This document shows positions 5,341 through 5,617 of a DNA stretch of 5,617 nt, piece after piece. Position 1 is the stretch's first letter. Each line of letters begins with the position of its first letter. Both the position numbers and the translations under genes were made by a program. The notes beneath the pieces are model-generated. The model did no database searches. It saw only the letters and a list, made by a program, of their open reading frames with translations, and was not told the DNA's origin. The DNA is from Chlamydiota bacterium (GTDB taxonomy: Bacteria > Chlamydiota > Chlamydiia > Chlamydiales > Criblamydiaceae), in contig JAJFMC010000051.1 of the NCBI GenBank assembly GCA_021772365.1, positions 1-5,617 of the forward strand. Direction: 5' to 3'.

Positions 5341-5512
5341 CGGTATATACTGCTCCCACTTCAATCTGAGAATTTTTCCTGCGCCGGCATCCCTATCTTG
5401 CTCAGCATGAAAATCACCCATAGATGGCTATTGGCAATTTCCATGCCGAGCAATCTAGGGCGCCGACTTTGGCAAAATTCTCACATTCAAGTGCGAGCAG
5501 CAGTAATTCCCG
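5341..5512. repeat. 172-bp foldback element (long imperfect palindrome)
   Basis: The left arm 5341-5414 and right arm 5437-5512 are inverted copies, matching at roughly three quarters of positions with two small gaps. The best blocks are TGAGAATTTT against its complement and TTGCTCxGCATGxAAAT near the loop. The 22-nt centre contains the small palindrome CCATAGATGG. Several mismatches would be G-U pairs in minus-strand RNA. I could not identify target-site duplications, so its edges are approximate. Candidates are a MITE-like repeat or a structured RNA. Confidence 0.65.
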
Positions 5513-5617
5513 CTAAAATTTTAAATAGTTGATGCTAAAAAATTTACTATTCCCATAGAATTTTCTTTTCGTAAACTCTTTAGATAAGTAGCGCCAAGAA
5601 AAATATAACCACAGGTA

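Larger units (their letters stand above)
5104..5617. other. 514-bp region without a credible gene, rich in palindromes
   Basis: Reading frames here are short, lack ribosome binding sites and, like the 95-codon plus-strand frame from 5245, run straight through palindromic DNA, so I call no gene. The region holds a hairpin cluster around 5251-5310 and a long foldback at 5341-5512, and it ends in AT-rich sequence. On the minus strand two T-runs at about 5126-5139 could serve as a termination tract, but no clear stem precedes them. Confidence 0.6.

Noticed and set aside
5245..5532. 95-codon plus-strand open frame
   Set aside because: It has no ribosome binding site, no recognisable protein features, and runs through the palindromic element, whose symmetry explains the lack of stops.

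Overview
The window looks like part of a bacterial chromosome: low to moderate GC, strong AGGAGG-type ribosome binding sites and short intergenic gaps. The partial enolase at the left edge has the SGASTG and EALELRDGDKxRYxGKGVLKAI stretch seen in several Gram-negative lineages. Together with the AT-rich, foldback-repeat-rich intergenic DNA, this made me think of a Chlamydiae/Parachlamydia-like or other host-associated bacterium. That assignment is tentative, because no marker in the window settles it.

Layout. Three minus-strand genes occupy the left three quarters: the N-terminus of enolase (1-206, running off the edge), a fumarylacetoacetase ORF (335-2110), and a membrane-anchored CocE/NonD-type alpha/beta hydrolase (2378-4189). 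A divergent promoter region (4190-4356) leads to two small plus-strand genes. The first is a 100-residue hydrophobic protein of unknown function (4357-4659). The second is a 134-residue unknown protein interrupted by one in-frame amber codon (4699-5103). From 5104 to the right edge I see no credible gene, only palindromic DNA.

The metabolic genes do not form an obvious pathway. Enolase is glycolytic, fumarylacetoacetase performs the last step of tyrosine/homogentisate breakdown, and the CocE-type hydrolase is of unknown substrate. No other tyrosine-degradation gene is present.

Three points deserve attention. (1) The fumarylacetoacetase ORF begins with a signal peptide and an acidic, Pro/Leu-rich tail of about 159 residues, followed by a complete, normal-length enzyme. 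At the junction lie an A10 run, a near-consensus promoter and a GAGG-TTG start, so two genes may be fused in frame here. (2) Three long foldback (imperfect palindrome) elements occupy intergenic DNA at 231-330, 2123-2280 and 5341-5512. The second has 20-bp terminal inverted repeats, is a near full-length palindrome and is flanked by a perfect 5-bp direct repeat CTCTA, which is good evidence for a MITE-like mobile element. (3) The last plus-strand gene is split by a TAG, with open reading frame continuing in the same frame to a natural-looking end.
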